A DNA stretch of 64,000 nt from Oscillospiraceae bacterium (lineage in GTDB: Bacteria > Bacillota > Clostridia > Oscillospirales > Ruminococcaceae), in NCBI GenBank assembly GCA_009784825.1, contig WQXO01000004.1:1-64000 (forward strand), written 5' to 3'. The number at the start of each line of letters is the position of its first letter. Position 1 is the first letter of the stretch. The translations under genes and the position numbers were made by a program. The notes beneath the pieces are model-generated. The model was given only the letters and a program-made list of their open reading frames with translations, was not told where the DNA came from and did no database searches. Shown piece after piece: positions 7,446 through 18,187 of the stretch.

Positions 7446-7470
7446 ATAACCCGCCTATAAAGCGGGTTAT
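7446..7470 (-). terminator. Rho-independent terminator after tRNA-Gly
   Basis: ATAACCCGC (7446-7454) and GCGGGTTAT (7462-7470) form a perfect 9-bp stem with a 7-base loop. On the minus strand it is followed by TATTTTG. It lies directly downstream of tRNA-Gly and upstream of the lipoprotein gene. Confidence 0.75.
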
Positions 7471-7479
7471 TCCTGTTTC

Positions 7480-7550
7480 AGCGGGCGGCGGGAATCGAAC
7501 CCGCAACCGCAGCTTGGGAAGCTGCTGTTTTGCCACTAAACTACGCCCGC
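7480..7550 (-). tRNA. tRNA-Gly (anticodon CCC)
   Basis: On the minus strand, acceptor arms GCGGGCG and CGCCCGC pair fully; the anticodon stem GCAGC/GCTGC encloses TTCCCAA, giving anticodon CCC (glycine, GGG). The T arm is GCGGG-TTCGATT-CCCGC. The 3' CCA is not encoded. A small palindrome (ATGGGG/CCCCAT, 7556-7572) lies between it and the ligA stop. Confidence 0.95.
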
Positions 7551-7589
7551 AGATTATGGGGTGAACCCCCATACATATTATCAGAATTA

Positions 7590-10116
<2,527 letters not shown>

Positions 10117-10178
10117 TATCTCACCCCCCTAAAAACATAGTATATGTCTATGCTTATAAAAGGGTGAATAGGACAGGT

Positions 10179-10207
10179 TTGACAAATCATTCTTAATCTG
10201 CTATATT
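10179..10207 (+). promoter_or_regulatory. Promoter of the HAD gene (TTGACA-17-TATATT)
   Basis: TTGACA (10179-10184) and TATATT (10202-10207) are separated by 17 bases. The expected transcription start falls at or within a base of the ATG at 10214, and no Shine-Dalgarno sequence lies between, so the message may be leaderless. Confidence 0.75.
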
Positions 10208-10213
10208 AGTATT

Positions 10214-10741
10214 ATGAAAACAAAAGCAGTAATTTTTGACATGGACGGGACATTGCTCGATTCCATGCACATTTGGCAGGACAGCTTTAATTATCAGTCA
10301 CTGTCAAAGGGGTATAACGGTGCGTTGAAGCTGAAACCGGGAGTACTCGATTTCCTGAACACCTTAAGAGAAAATAAAATCAGAATGATATTAGCTACAG
10401 CCACCGACCGACACTATGTTGAACCTGCAATCAGGAACAGCAGAATCGCCGATTATTTTGAACGTATATTCACCTGTGGTGAGGTGGGTTCCGAAAAGCA
10501 TACGCCATTGATTTATAACACGGCGTTAGAGTATCTCGGATTGGACAAAGACGAGGTGTGGATTTTCGAGGACGCTCACTATGCGGTTAAAACCGCCAAG
10601 CAGGCAGGTTATAAGGTTGTCGGGGTGTATGACAAGTGGGCATATTCTCAGGACAAAATCGCACTGCTATCGGATATATACATAAAGTCCTATGATGAAT
10701 TACGGTTCTGTCCCGAACACCAAAGTATCACCCTCGTATAA
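10214..10741 (+). CDS. HAD-superfamily hydrolase, phosphoglycolate phosphatase/beta-PGM-like
   Basis: A 175-residue haloacid dehalogenase phosphatase, short for the group because the cap domain is reduced. All four motifs are seen: DMDGTLLDS (nucleophile Asp), LATATD (motif II), a lysine in SEKHTPLIY (motif III) and [10 protein letters not shown] (motif IV). The substrate is unknown; small phosphorylated metabolites are usual. It is the only plus-strand gene between 3.6 and 44.9 kb. It seems to have a leaderless promoter, and its last 14 codons overlap tail-to-tail with the cellulase gene on the other strand. Confidence 0.88.
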   Translation: MKTKAVIFDMDGTLLDSMHIWQDSFNYQSLSKGYNGALKLKPGVLDFLNTLRENKIRMILATATDRHYVEPAIRNSRIADYFERIFTCGEVGSEKHTPLIYNTALEYLGLDKDEVWIFEDAHYAVKTAKQAGYKVVGVYDKWAYSQDKIALLSDIYIKSYDELRFCPEHQSITLV

Positions 10742-12772
10742 CGCTATTGAGTTAGCGCGTTGTAAATTTCCGGAGCTTCCGACCCCTTGAAACGAGGGGT
10801 CGTTGTTGTTGTCCCATGCACCTGAGCTTGATATTCTGAATTGCACCTCGCACTTGTGCTGACTTTGACCGCCGGGGTAGATTTTATAACCCGAGAAGTC
10901 AATCTCCACATAATAAATACTGCCACTGTAATGCTGAATTACGGGGTTGGCTGTTCCGCCCTGCATATAGTTGGTGTTTATTGTAATCAAACCTGTATTG
11001 GAGTTAATTTCGGATAAGTCGAAGAAATAACGCAGTTTTAAGTTATCTGTAACTCTTGCGGGCCAGCCGGAAGTGTTATAGACCACTGCTTTAATTTCGA
11101 TGTAATTACTGCCGGAGGAATTAATGCACGCCTCGACATATAACTCGTCGCCGACTTGCTCAATTGCGTTGAGATTAGGTATAAGCGTTCCGCCGTAAAC
11201 ACCGTATAGCTTGGCTAAAGCGGCGACTAACCCTGCGTTATAGTCACAGGCAACTTCATTCGCTACATAGTCGCTGACCCTGTCGGTATATTCGTCATTT
11301 CTGCCGGGTCCCCCCACAAGTGCACCAACAAGGACGTGCCTGCCCGGACTGGGGTTGTTCATGTTATCCGTCCATGAGCCTTGTGCGGTTCGGTGGTGCG
11401 GATTAACGGGCGGGTTGACCCCGAAGCCGATGACGTAGCTCCTCCCTGCACTGCCCAAAGCATAATTAATCTGCTCAACTGCGAAGTTCCAGTAAGTATC
11501 TTTCTTTGAAGAGGGACAACCGCTGTATTGCGAATACACTCCCGCAATGTACGCCATTGTGGTACTATGGCGAAGTGAACCCCACTCGGTAAGCCATGCC
11601 AAGCCTTTCGGAGTATAGTGGATTCCGCCGCCCCTCATCCAAAAGTCGAGGTTTTTCTCAACCATGTCTTTGTATTTCTGCTCGTCTGTTTCCATTGCAA
11701 TCAGTAATGCCGCACCTACGGTCTGGTTATCCCAGCAGTGTCCCCACTGGTGATAGTCTCCGTTTGCCGCAAGCTCGATATATGTCTTTGCCTTAGTCAA
11801 GTATGTGCTTTCACCTGTCGCCTTATATAGCCATATTGCCGCCATTGCAAGCTCGTCATTCCACCCGCTCCATGACCTGTAGAAATCATTAGCCGCTGTA
11901 TAACCCGAATCGCTCTTGGTTCTTTCCGCAAAATCGAAAAGTTCCTTAGCGTGTTTGATACATTCATCGGCATAAGCCTTGTCATATTCCTTGAACACCA
12001 TAGCACAAGAAGCCAATGCCGCCGCAGTCCCCGCCGCAACGGTTGAACCGGGGTTGCTGTTGTCGATTTTATAAGCCGGGCGGTTCATCTGCATTGCTTC
12101 GGCGGGACCCCACCAAGCATGGTCAGCGTGTCCGTTCCCGACTTGATAATAATAGACGTTCGGCTCGGGGTGACACTTAATAAAATAGTCATTAGCCCAT
12201 TTGATGTTTTCTAAAATATGGGTCAGCTCACCGCTTGCGAGATAGCTCTGCTTATCCTCGTAAACACTCCAAGCTAACATAGTCGCAGTGTATGCCATTG
12301 GCAGATTAAACTTGACGTGGTCGCCTGCGTCATACCAGCCGCCTGTTAAGTCTAACCCTACGTCCTTGCCGTCGTCCATTCCCGAATCGCCACGCCAGTT
12401 GGTTCGCATGTTATTCGGTAGTTTTCCCGAACGCTGGAATTCATAAAACAGGATTGACTTTTGCAATGCTTCCCCATAGTTATAACTCCCTGTTGCGGGA
12501 ATGGGGTTATGATTACCCGATGGTATATTAATTGTGCCGGCGGTAGTTGTTACGATAACCGGTTCATCAGCGGTATCTGTATTGTCGGTAACATCGGGTT
12601 CATCGGGTTGTGAATCAAGAGAACCGGGTTGGGTGGTTTTAGGGGGTTTTTCGGTTTCCAATAACTCGTAGTTCCTTTCCACAGGCGGGTTGAGAATTAA
12701 TGCAAATGTAACAATATTCGCAGTTAATACAACTGCGAATATTGATGTGAGGATTATGATTAGTTTTTTCAT
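10700..12772 (-). CDS. GH9 cellulase (endoglucanase) with C-terminal CBM3c
   Basis: A 690-residue secreted or membrane-anchored glycoside hydrolase. Residues ~4-28 are a hydrophobic signal or anchor; ~30-95 are a Thr/Pro/Asp-rich linker; ~98-535 are the GH9 catalytic domain with WYDAGDH (148-152, base Asp pair), HHRTAQGSW and the proton-donor Glu in [13 protein letters not shown]; ~545-690 are a family 3c cellulose-binding module ([28 protein letters not shown]). GH9-CBM3c pairs are typically processive endoglucanases that thread one cellulose chain. No dockerin is seen, so it is not an obvious cellulosome part. It starts 6 bases after the transketolase stop. Confidence 0.95.
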   Translation of the reverse strand: MKKLIIILTSIFAVVLTANIVTFALILNPPVERNYELLETEKPPKTTQPGSLDSQPDEPDVTDNTDTADEPVIVTTTAGTINIPSGNHNPIPATGSYNYGEALQKSILFYEFQRSGKLPNNMRTNWRGDSGMDDGKDVGLDLTGGWYDAGDHVKFNLPMAYTATMLAWSVYEDKQSYLASGELTHILENIKWANDYFIKCHPEPNVYYYQVGNGHADHAWWGPAEAMQMNRPAYKIDNSNPGSTVAAGTAAALASCAMVFKEYDKAYADECIKHAKELFDFAERTKSDSGYTAANDFYRSWSGWNDELAMAAIWLYKATGESTYLTKAKTYIELAANGDYHQWGHCWDNQTVGAALLIAMETDEQKYKDMVEKNLDFWMRGGGIHYTPKGLAWLTEWGSLRHSTTMAYIAGVYSQYSGCPSSKKDTYWNFAVEQINYALGSAGRSYVIGFGVNPPVNPHHRTAQGSWTDNMNNPSPGRHVLVGALVGGPGRNDEYTDRVSDYVANEVACDYNAGLVAALAKLYGVYGGTLIPNLNAIEQVGDELYVEACINSSGSNYIEIKAVVYNTSGWPARVTDNLKLRYFFDLSEINSNTGLITINTNYMQGGTANPVIQHYSGSIYYVEIDFSGYKIYPGGQSQHKCEVQFRISSSGAWDNNNDPSFQGVGSSGNLQRANSIALYEGDTLVFGTEP

Positions 12773-12778
12773 AAAAAA

Positions 12779-13723
12779 TTACTTCCCTGTGAACTCTTTT
12801 GTCACCTTAACGATATTCTCCGCACACAGTCCGAATTCCTTCAATAAATCTACTGCGGGACCCGAATGTCCGAATACGTCGTTTACACCGATTTTCTTAA
12901 CGGGGACGGGGCAGCTTTCACTTAACACGTCACATACTGCCGAACCAAGACCACCGATTACGGAATGTTCTTCGACGACTATAATTTTTCCGGTTTCCTT
13001 AGCCGCTTTTATGATTATATCCTTGTCGATGGGCTTAATCGTGTGAATATTGATAATTCTTGCATTAATTCCCTGCTTTGCCAGTTCATCATAAGCCGCT
13101 AATGCTTCCGACACCATTAATCCGGTTGCGATAATAGTAACGTCGCCGCCGTCACGCAGTTGTACGCCTTTACCGAGTTCAAACTTATAGGTTGCGGAAT
13201 CATTATAAACGGGAACAGCAAGTCTCCCAAAACGAAGATATGCAGGCCCTTTGTGAGTCGCCATTGCCAAAACAGCCGCCTTAGCCTCAACATCGTCAGC
13301 GGGGGATATAACTGTCATGTTCGGGATAACCCGCATTAACGCTATATCCTCGTTACATTGGTGAGATGCACCATCCTCGCCTACAGAAATTCCTGCGTGA
13401 GTGGCACCGATTTTCACATTAAGATTAGGATAGCCAATACTGTTACGAACGATTTCAAACGCCCTGCCTGCCGCAAACATTGCGAAGCTCGAGGCGAATA
13501 CCAATTTCCCTGCGGACGCTAACCCTGCGGCTACGCCCATCATGTTTTGCTCTTGAATACCGCAGTCGAAATGGCGGTCGGGATATGCTTTTCTGAAGGT
13601 GATTGTTTTGGTTGCTTCGGCGACGTCTGCGTCAAGAACTACTAATTCGGGGCAAATTTTGTATAATTCAACTAACGCCTCACCATAGCTTTCACGGGTT
13701 GCTTTTTTAATAATGTCTGCCAT
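12779..13723 (-). CDS. Transketolase, C-terminal subunit
   Basis: A 314-residue protein that equals the pyrimidine-binding and C-terminal domains of transketolase. The catalytic Glu that activates thiamine diphosphate lies in the GIQEQNMMGVA motif (~56-66), followed by the FASSFAMFAAGRAFE helix and the C-terminal domain (KIIVVEEHSVIGGLGS). With the next gene upstream it forms a split transketolase, the usual arrangement in Clostridia, linking pentose phosphates and glycolysis. The gap between the two genes is 2 bases; the GH9 cellulase follows after 6 bases, so all three are probably one transcript. Confidence 0.95.
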   Translation of the reverse strand: MADIIKKATRESYGEALVELYKICPELVVLDADVAEATKTITFRKAYPDRHFDCGIQEQNMMGVAAGLASAGKLVFASSFAMFAAGRAFEIVRNSIGYPNLNVKIGATHAGISVGEDGASHQCNEDIALMRVIPNMTVISPADDVEAKAAVLAMATHKGPAYLRFGRLAVPVYNDSATYKFELGKGVQLRDGGDVTIIATGLMVSEALAAYDELAKQGINARIINIHTIKPIDKDIIIKAAKETGKIIVVEEHSVIGGLGSAVCDVLSESCPVPVKKIGVNDVFGHSGPAVDLLKEFGLCAENIVKVTKEFTGK

Positions 13724-13725
13724 AA

Positions 13726-14577
13726 TTATTCGCCCCCTTTCTGTAATTCGTCAAGTATAACCTGAAGCTCTGACATTGCGATATTGTATTGCTCTTCATT
13801 GGGGGCAGCTCCGTGCCAAGCCGCCTTGTCCTCCATGAACGAAACATTTTTGCCTTTTATGGTTTTCTGGATTATCGCAACCGGCTTACCGCTGACGGTT
13901 TCGGCTTCGTTGAAGGCTGCTTCTATTTCATCGAAATTATGCCCGTCTATGCAGATTACGTGCCATCCGAACGCCTTGAACTTTTCGTCAATGGGATAGG
14001 GTGACATAACCTCGGTAATTTTGCCATCGATTTGTAAATTATTATTATCTATTACAGCTACTAAATTATCAAGCCCGTAGTGTGCGGCGAACATTGCCGC
14101 CTCCCAGACCTGACCCTCTTGAATTTCGCCATCACCTAATGCGGTGTAAACTCTGTATGAAGCGTTGTCCAACTTACCCGCTAATGCCATTCCGCAAGCG
14201 GCGGAAATCCCCTGCCCCAACGAACCGGTGCTGAAATCCACCCCCGGGACTTTCCCCATTACCGGGTGTCCTTGTAAGCGTGAATCAATTCTGCGGAGGG
14301 TTTTAAGCTCGTCAACCGGGAAGAAACCCCTATGTGCCAGAACCGAGTATAACACGGGTGCGTTATGTCCTTTTGATAATACAAAACGGTCACGAGAGGG
14401 TTCGTTCGGGTTGTCCGGCGACACGTTCATCCTCGCCATGTAAAGATAAGTTAGGGTATCGGTTAAGCCGAGTGAACCGCCGGGGTGTCCGCATTTAGCG
14501 TTGTATACCCCCTCGATTATGCCCATTCTGACATTTACTGCATCGATTTGCAGCTTGCGTTTTAATTGATTGTCCAT
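13726..14577 (-). CDS. Transketolase, N-terminal subunit
   Basis: A 283-residue thiamine-diphosphate pyrophosphate-binding subunit. Its signature elements are GHPGGSLG near the N-terminus, DRFVLSKGHNAPVLY (~65-80), STGSLGQG and the metal/TPP motif starting GDGEIQEGQVWEAA and ending NN (~148-180). It needs the C-terminal subunit encoded next to complete two active sites. The ribosome-binding site AAAGGAGAAAA is good. It follows the metallopeptidase-like lipoprotein gene by 32 bases. Confidence 0.95.
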   Translation of the reverse strand: MDNQLKRKLQIDAVNVRMGIIEGVYNAKCGHPGGSLGLTDTLTYLYMARMNVSPDNPNEPSRDRFVLSKGHNAPVLYSVLAHRGFFPVDELKTLRRIDSRLQGHPVMGKVPGVDFSTGSLGQGISAACGMALAGKLDNASYRVYTALGDGEIQEGQVWEAAMFAAHYGLDNLVAVIDNNNLQIDGKITEVMSPYPIDEKFKAFGWHVICIDGHNFDEIEAAFNEAETVSGKPVAIIQKTIKGKNVSFMEDKAAWHGAAPNEEQYNIAMSELQVILDELQKGGE

Positions 14578-14609
14578 AATTTTCTCCTTTTATGCGTATA
14601 TTAAGCGGC

Positions 14610-15446
14610 TTACCGCAAGTATTCCTCTGCATTGTATAACGGTGCGAAAAGTAAGAAACAGTCACTTGAAATATACATGTAAGTAATTTCCCGAATGTAC
14701 TGTGTTTTTAGGAGTAACGGCTCGTTATTCGGGTCGATGAACCGTGTATACATTTCATCGGGTTTTGACGCTAAGTATTCAAAAATTGTGGAAATGTCCT
14801 CGTAATATTCCGACATTCCGTAATCGTATGCAAAGGTAGTAGCGTGAATTGCTTCGTCCCAGTCAAAATCATAGGTGTCACCTACATATGAAAAGCTCCC
14901 GTTAAACGCAGTTATTTCTATTTCGCTTTGCTCCTCACCTATGAATTCCTCGATTATGAAATGGACGGCGTGACCTAACTCATGTGCTAAGGTAGCTACG
15001 TCAATCCCGCAGTCCTCGGGGTCACGTTCATAGTAGAGTGAAATTATTAAACCGTTATCGTCCCATTCAATCAGACCTGTTTCTTCTCCTGTTTCGGAAA
15101 CATCAAGAATTAAATAAATATCATCACCGAATTCTGCCACCTCGGTTACTAATTTTTTAATAAAGGCAGGTGAGAACAATGACAGTGCATGTTCAATTTC
15201 GTTCATGTAATGCCGCCCTCTGCTGCTTGACAGGTAATTCCCGTTGTCTTGCAGGATTATAGAATAATCAGACTTGATTTTGTTGATAAACGACTCGGCG
15301 GAATCGGCATTTCCCTCATCATAAGAATAATCGTCATCGCCGTTATCGCCATAGTCATCATAATCATCATCATCCCAATCGTCAAAGCACGCTGTAAACG
15401 ATAACAGCATTGCTATTCCCAAAAGTAAAGCCAAGAGTTTTTTCAT
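14610..15446 (-). CDS. Predicted lipoprotein with HExxH metallopeptidase motif
   Basis: A 278-residue lipoprotein. The signal peptide ends in the lipobox SFTAC (Cys 20), followed by a very acidic low-complexity stretch (residues ~21-50, mostly Asp, Tyr and Gly). The folded part has a zincin motif, LAHELGHAVHF (~151-161), and a downstream acidic helix (YYEDISTIFEYLASKPDEM, ~221-239) that could supply the third zinc ligand. This points to an extracellular zinc peptidase attached to the membrane; no named family is recognised with confidence. The substrate is unknown. It stands upstream of the transketolase pair. Confidence 0.75.
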   Translation of the reverse strand: MKKLLALLLGIAMLLSFTACFDDWDDDDYDDYGDNGDDDYSYDEGNADSAESFINKIKSDYSIILQDNGNYLSSSRGRHYMNEIEHALSLFSPAFIKKLVTEVAEFGDDIYLILDVSETGEETGLIEWDDNGLIISLYYERDPEDCGIDVATLAHELGHAVHFIIEEFIGEEQSEIEITAFNGSFSYVGDTYDFDWDEAIHATTFAYDYGMSEYYEDISTIFEYLASKPDEMYTRFIDPNNEPLLLKTQYIREITYMYISSDCFLLFAPLYNAEEYLR

Positions 15447-15460
15447 ATAATTATCCTTTC

Positions 15461-16315
15461 TTATTCGGGCGACCGCAGGTCGCCCCTACGCAAATAATTA
15501 ACTATTTCATTAACAACACCGCTGTTGTTATCACAAACAATTAATTGTGCCGACTGTTTTACAATATCCTCGGCATTAGCCACTGCAACACCTAAATCCG
15601 CCATTTGGAGCATTTCCAAATCGTTCATAAAATCGCCTGCCGCAATTATGTAACGGTCGGTTATGTTCATTAATTCTAACAGTTTTTTGAACCCTGTCCC
15701 CTTGTTAATACCATGAGGCAACACCTCATAAAACACGGGTGCAGAACGTACCATATGGACTTCAGAAAAATCTTGTTTCTTTGAAAACTCGATAACCTTG
15801 TCTATTACTTCCGGCTCATCTACAAAAAGCACCTTTATCCAGTCATCATCCGGAACCTCATCAAAGGAACAGCAGACGGGTTTTATGTTACCGAGCGAAA
15901 GATGGTCTTCCTCAAGGCGGTTGGAATTAATAACATACACATCCTGTTCACGCAGAATTTCTACTCCGAGTGAGGGAAAACGCTCTATAATCTGTCTTAT
16001 GTAATTCTTCGAGTTATCGGAAAGGCAGCACCTCCACAGGAACTCCTCCGTGTTATAATCATACACCGCCGCACCGTTAAAAATTACTGCCGGCCCGCAA
16101 AGCCTGCGGTCGCTTGCCGATTTTGTCGGTAGCTCTCCCAATTCATTAATCACTGTTCGAGCTAATGAAACTCCCCGCCCTGTTGCGATTGTGAACATTC
16201 CGCCGGCGTTGAGAATTTCTGCAATTGCGGCTCTGTCTGTATCAAGAATTCGCTTGTCGTCGGTGAGAAGCGTTCCGTCAGCATCGGTGATTAGAAAGAT
16301 GTTGTTAAGTGTCAT
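15461..16315 (-). CDS. Cof-type HAD-IIB phosphatase
   Basis: A 284-residue HAD phosphatase with a type IIB cap. Motif I is LITDADGTLLTDD (~8-20), motif II is TIATGRG (~42-48), motif III lysine is in HGINKGTG and motif IV is AAGDFMNDLEML (~233-244). Members dephosphorylate sugar phosphates, FMN or PLP; the substrate is not clear. The last nine residues (RRGDLRSPE) are encoded by a CCCCTAC-type palindrome (15467-15490), so insertion of that element appears to have replaced the natural C-terminus. It follows a toxin-antitoxin pair by 10 bases. Confidence 0.88.
   Translation of the reverse strand: MTLNNIFLITDADGTLLTDDKRILDTDRAAIAEILNAGGMFTIATGRGVSLARTVINELGELPTKSASDRRLCGPAVIFNGAAVYDYNTEEFLWRCCLSDNSKNYIRQIIERFPSLGVEILREQDVYVINSNRLEEDHLSLGNIKPVCCSFDEVPDDDWIKVLFVDEPEVIDKVIEFSKKQDFSEVHMVRSAPVFYEVLPHGINKGTGFKKLLELMNITDRYIIAAGDFMNDLEMLQMADLGVAVANAEDIVKQSAQLIVCDNNSGVVNEIVNYLRRGDLRSPE
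15467..15490. repeat. Palindromic CCCCTACG element inside the Cof phosphatase gene end
   Basis: GGGCGACC (15467-15474), GCA loop, GGTCGCCC (15478-15485), then CTACG. The arms equal those of the element at 50555-50581. It lies in frame at the end of the phosphatase gene and supplies its last codons. No T run follows on the minus strand, so it does not look like a terminator here. Confidence 0.8.
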
Positions 16316-16325
16316 AGTTGTTTAA

Positions 16326-16514
16326 TCAATCCCAGTTTACTTTATTGATAGCAATAAATTCGGTTTCATTCATAGTTTCGGCAATAGCCGCAAGTTCATC
16401 AGGAAGCGGCTTATCAGATGGAATAAATTTTAATATAAGATTATAAAGCAGTTCAAGGTCTGACGGTTCAACATTATTATTAACTAAGCTACATATCATT
16501 TCTCTTGTTGACAT
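16326..16514 (-). CDS. Small antitoxin-like protein, partner of the RelE/ParE toxin
   Basis: A 62-residue mostly helical protein (MSTREMICSLVNNNVEPSD onwards, ending NKVNWD). It has no DNA-binding motif that I can recognise, but its size, acidic tail and position 10 bases after a RelE/ParE-type toxin gene fit the antitoxin of a toxin-first type II pair. ATG at 16514 is preferred over an in-frame start at 16562 inside the toxin gene because AGGGGTGA lies just upstream. The neutralising role is an inference from context. Confidence 0.6.
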   Translation of the reverse strand: MSTREMICSLVNNNVEPSDLELLYNLILKFIPSDKPLPDELAAIAETMNETEFIAINKVNWD

Positions 16515-16524
16515 AAAATCACCC

Positions 16525-16767
16525 CTATAAATTTTTATATGCTTCTCCACGAGGGAGAACACAACGAATAATAATATTTTCTATTGTCATTTCAAATATT
16601 ATTCTAAAATCGCCTACTCTAAGTCTGAACAACGTGATATTTGTTCCTTGAAGCTGTTTAATATCCCCCAATGGAATCTTACTAATTGCATTTTTTATCC
16701 GTTGTTTAGTGGGTTTATCTAATTTCTCTATTTGTTTAACTGCCTGTTTTGTAAATATTATATCCAT
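16525..16767 (-). CDS. RelE/ParE-family toxin
   Basis: An 80-residue RelE/ParE-fold toxin: N-terminal MDIIFTKQAVKQIEKLDKP helices, then LFRLRVGDFRIIFEM and IIIRCVLPRGEAYKN strands, which is the R-x-G-x-(Y/F)-R-I-x-(Y/F) core of the superfamily. RelE members cut mRNA in the ribosome and ParE members poison gyrase; the sequence alone does not decide. The gene comes before its likely antitoxin, so toxin and antitoxin order is reversed relative to the common arrangement. It starts 1 base after rluD ends and may be read from the lspA-rluD transcript. Confidence 0.8.
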   Translation of the reverse strand: MDIIFTKQAVKQIEKLDKPTKQRIKNAISKIPLGDIKQLQGTNITLFRLRVGDFRIIFEMTIENIIIRCVLPRGEAYKNL

Positions 16768-16768
16768 T

Positions 16769-17629
16769 TCAACACCCTATCTCTGTTAAAAACTCCGTGA
16801 AGTATTCCGGTAACTCGCTGTCGATTTCGATGTATTCTCCGCTTTTCGGGTGGGTGAACCCCAGCTTCTTCGCATGGAGGCACTGCCCGTTAAGTGAGGC
16901 GGGCTTGCTGTTCCCGTAGGTGCAGTCACCTGCTACAGGGTGTCCCCTATACGCCATATGGACACGGATTTGATGAGTTCTACCTGTTTGCAGTTTAATC
17001 CGTAAATGTGAATAGTTGCCGTAGGTTTCGACAACCTCATAATGAGTGATTGCTTCACGGGAATTTCTATTTTTATCAAGAACAACACACATCTTCTTGC
17101 GGTCGGAGGTGCTTCTGCCGATTGGTGCGTTAATTACACCACCTTGTTTTACGTTTCCGTGAACTACTGCTTCATATTCCCGAAGAATAGCGTGTTCCGC
17201 CAACTGTTCTGATAAGGCGGTATGCGACTTATCGGTTTTTGCAATTATCAGCAGTCCGCTGGTGTCCTTGTCAATTCGGTGAACAATTCCGGCACGGTAT
17301 AATTGACTGTCATAATGCCACATTAAGGCATTAACAAGTGTTCCCGAACAATGCCCGGGTGCAGGGTGAACCACCATTCCCCTTGGTTTGCAGACGATTA
17401 ATAATTCCTCATCCTCATAGCGAATATCGAGCGGAATGTTTTCGGCAAGTATATTAATCGGTTCGGGTTCGGGGATTGTCAGAATCACATCATCATTTTC
17501 TTGAACAATGTATTTCTTAGAAGTAATGACAATCCCGTTGACAGTACAATTGCCGGATTCTATTAAAGCTACTGCCGCATTTCGTGAAATATTCTCATTT
17601 TCCGAAAGCCATTTATCAAGTCTAATCAT
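16769..17629 (-). CDS. Pseudouridine synthase, RluD/RluA family
   Basis: A 286-residue 23S rRNA or tRNA pseudouridine synthase. Residues 1-60 form an S4 RNA-binding domain (RLDKWLSENENISRNAAVALI); the catalytic Asp is D120 in VHRIDKDTSGL, followed by the QTGRTHQIRVHMAYRGHPVAGD motif. Full length for the RluD group. It overlaps lspA by 8 bases, the standard lspA-rluD arrangement in Firmicutes. Confidence 0.92.
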   Translation of the reverse strand: MIRLDKWLSENENISRNAAVALIESGNCTVNGIVITSKKYIVQENDDVILTIPEPEPINILAENIPLDIRYEDEELLIVCKPRGMVVHPAPGHCSGTLVNALMWHYDSQLYRAGIVHRIDKDTSGLLIIAKTDKSHTALSEQLAEHAILREYEAVVHGNVKQGGVINAPIGRSTSDRKKMCVVLDKNRNSREAITHYEVVETYGNYSHLRIKLQTGRTHQIRVHMAYRGHPVAGDCTYGNSKPASLNGQCLHAKKLGFTHPKSGEYIEIDSELPEYFTEFLTEIGC

Positions 17630-18164
17630 TTTCGATTATTTCCGGGGTGACAGGGTCGTCACCCTCTACATCGTCAACACTGCACGCTTTACGAGCTTTA
17701 TATTCCCTTATTTCATCTCGCAAAACTGCAAAAAACAGCATACATGCACCCGTAACGGCACATATATCCGCAAAGTTGAATATTGCAAAACCGATGAACT
17801 TCAAGTCAATAAAATCCACAACATAACCATCAGCAATTCGGTCAATAAGATTTCCCACGCCTCCTGCGATAATTAAAGAAATTGACCATATAATGAGTTT
17901 AGATTTAACTTTTCCGCTGAATAATACAACAAGTGCACCAACTAAGAATATTGATGAAATTGCAATCAAAATCCCCCGCTGACCTTCCAGAATACTGAAT
18001 GCCGCTCCTGTGTTTTCACAATAAGTCAGATTAATTATTTCATTTTCGCCGATTTTGATAACGGGGATAGAATTATTCTCGCCGATATAAACAATCGCAA
18101 GCCACTTTGTCAATCTGTCAATCCCCACCAAAATAACGGCAACGCCGAGAGCAAGTAATATCAT
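17622..18164 (-). CDS. lspA: Lipoprotein signal peptidase (signal peptidase II)
   Basis: A 180-residue membrane aspartyl protease that removes the signal peptide from prolipoproteins after lipidation. Four transmembrane segments can be seen. The catalytic Asp residues lie in GGVGNLIDRI (~105) and FNFADIC (~130). The C-terminal tail after the last helix (KARKACSVDDVEGDDP) is longer and more acidic than usual. It serves the several lipoproteins in this window. It lies between ileS and rluD, a common operon. Confidence 0.93.
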   Translation of the reverse strand: MILLALGVAVILVGIDRLTKWLAIVYIGENNSIPVIKIGENEIINLTYCENTGAAFSILEGQRGILIAISSIFLVGALVVLFSGKVKSKLIIWSISLIIAGGVGNLIDRIADGYVVDFIDLKFIGFAIFNFADICAVTGACMLFFAVLRDEIREYKARKACSVDDVEGDDPVTPEIIEND

Positions 18165-18187
18165 AATTATCTTCCCACTTAAAAATT

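Noticed and set aside
10117-10180. Sigma-E type promoter before yunB
   Set aside because: A CATATACT-like box exists but no matching -35 at the proper distance, so it was not listed.
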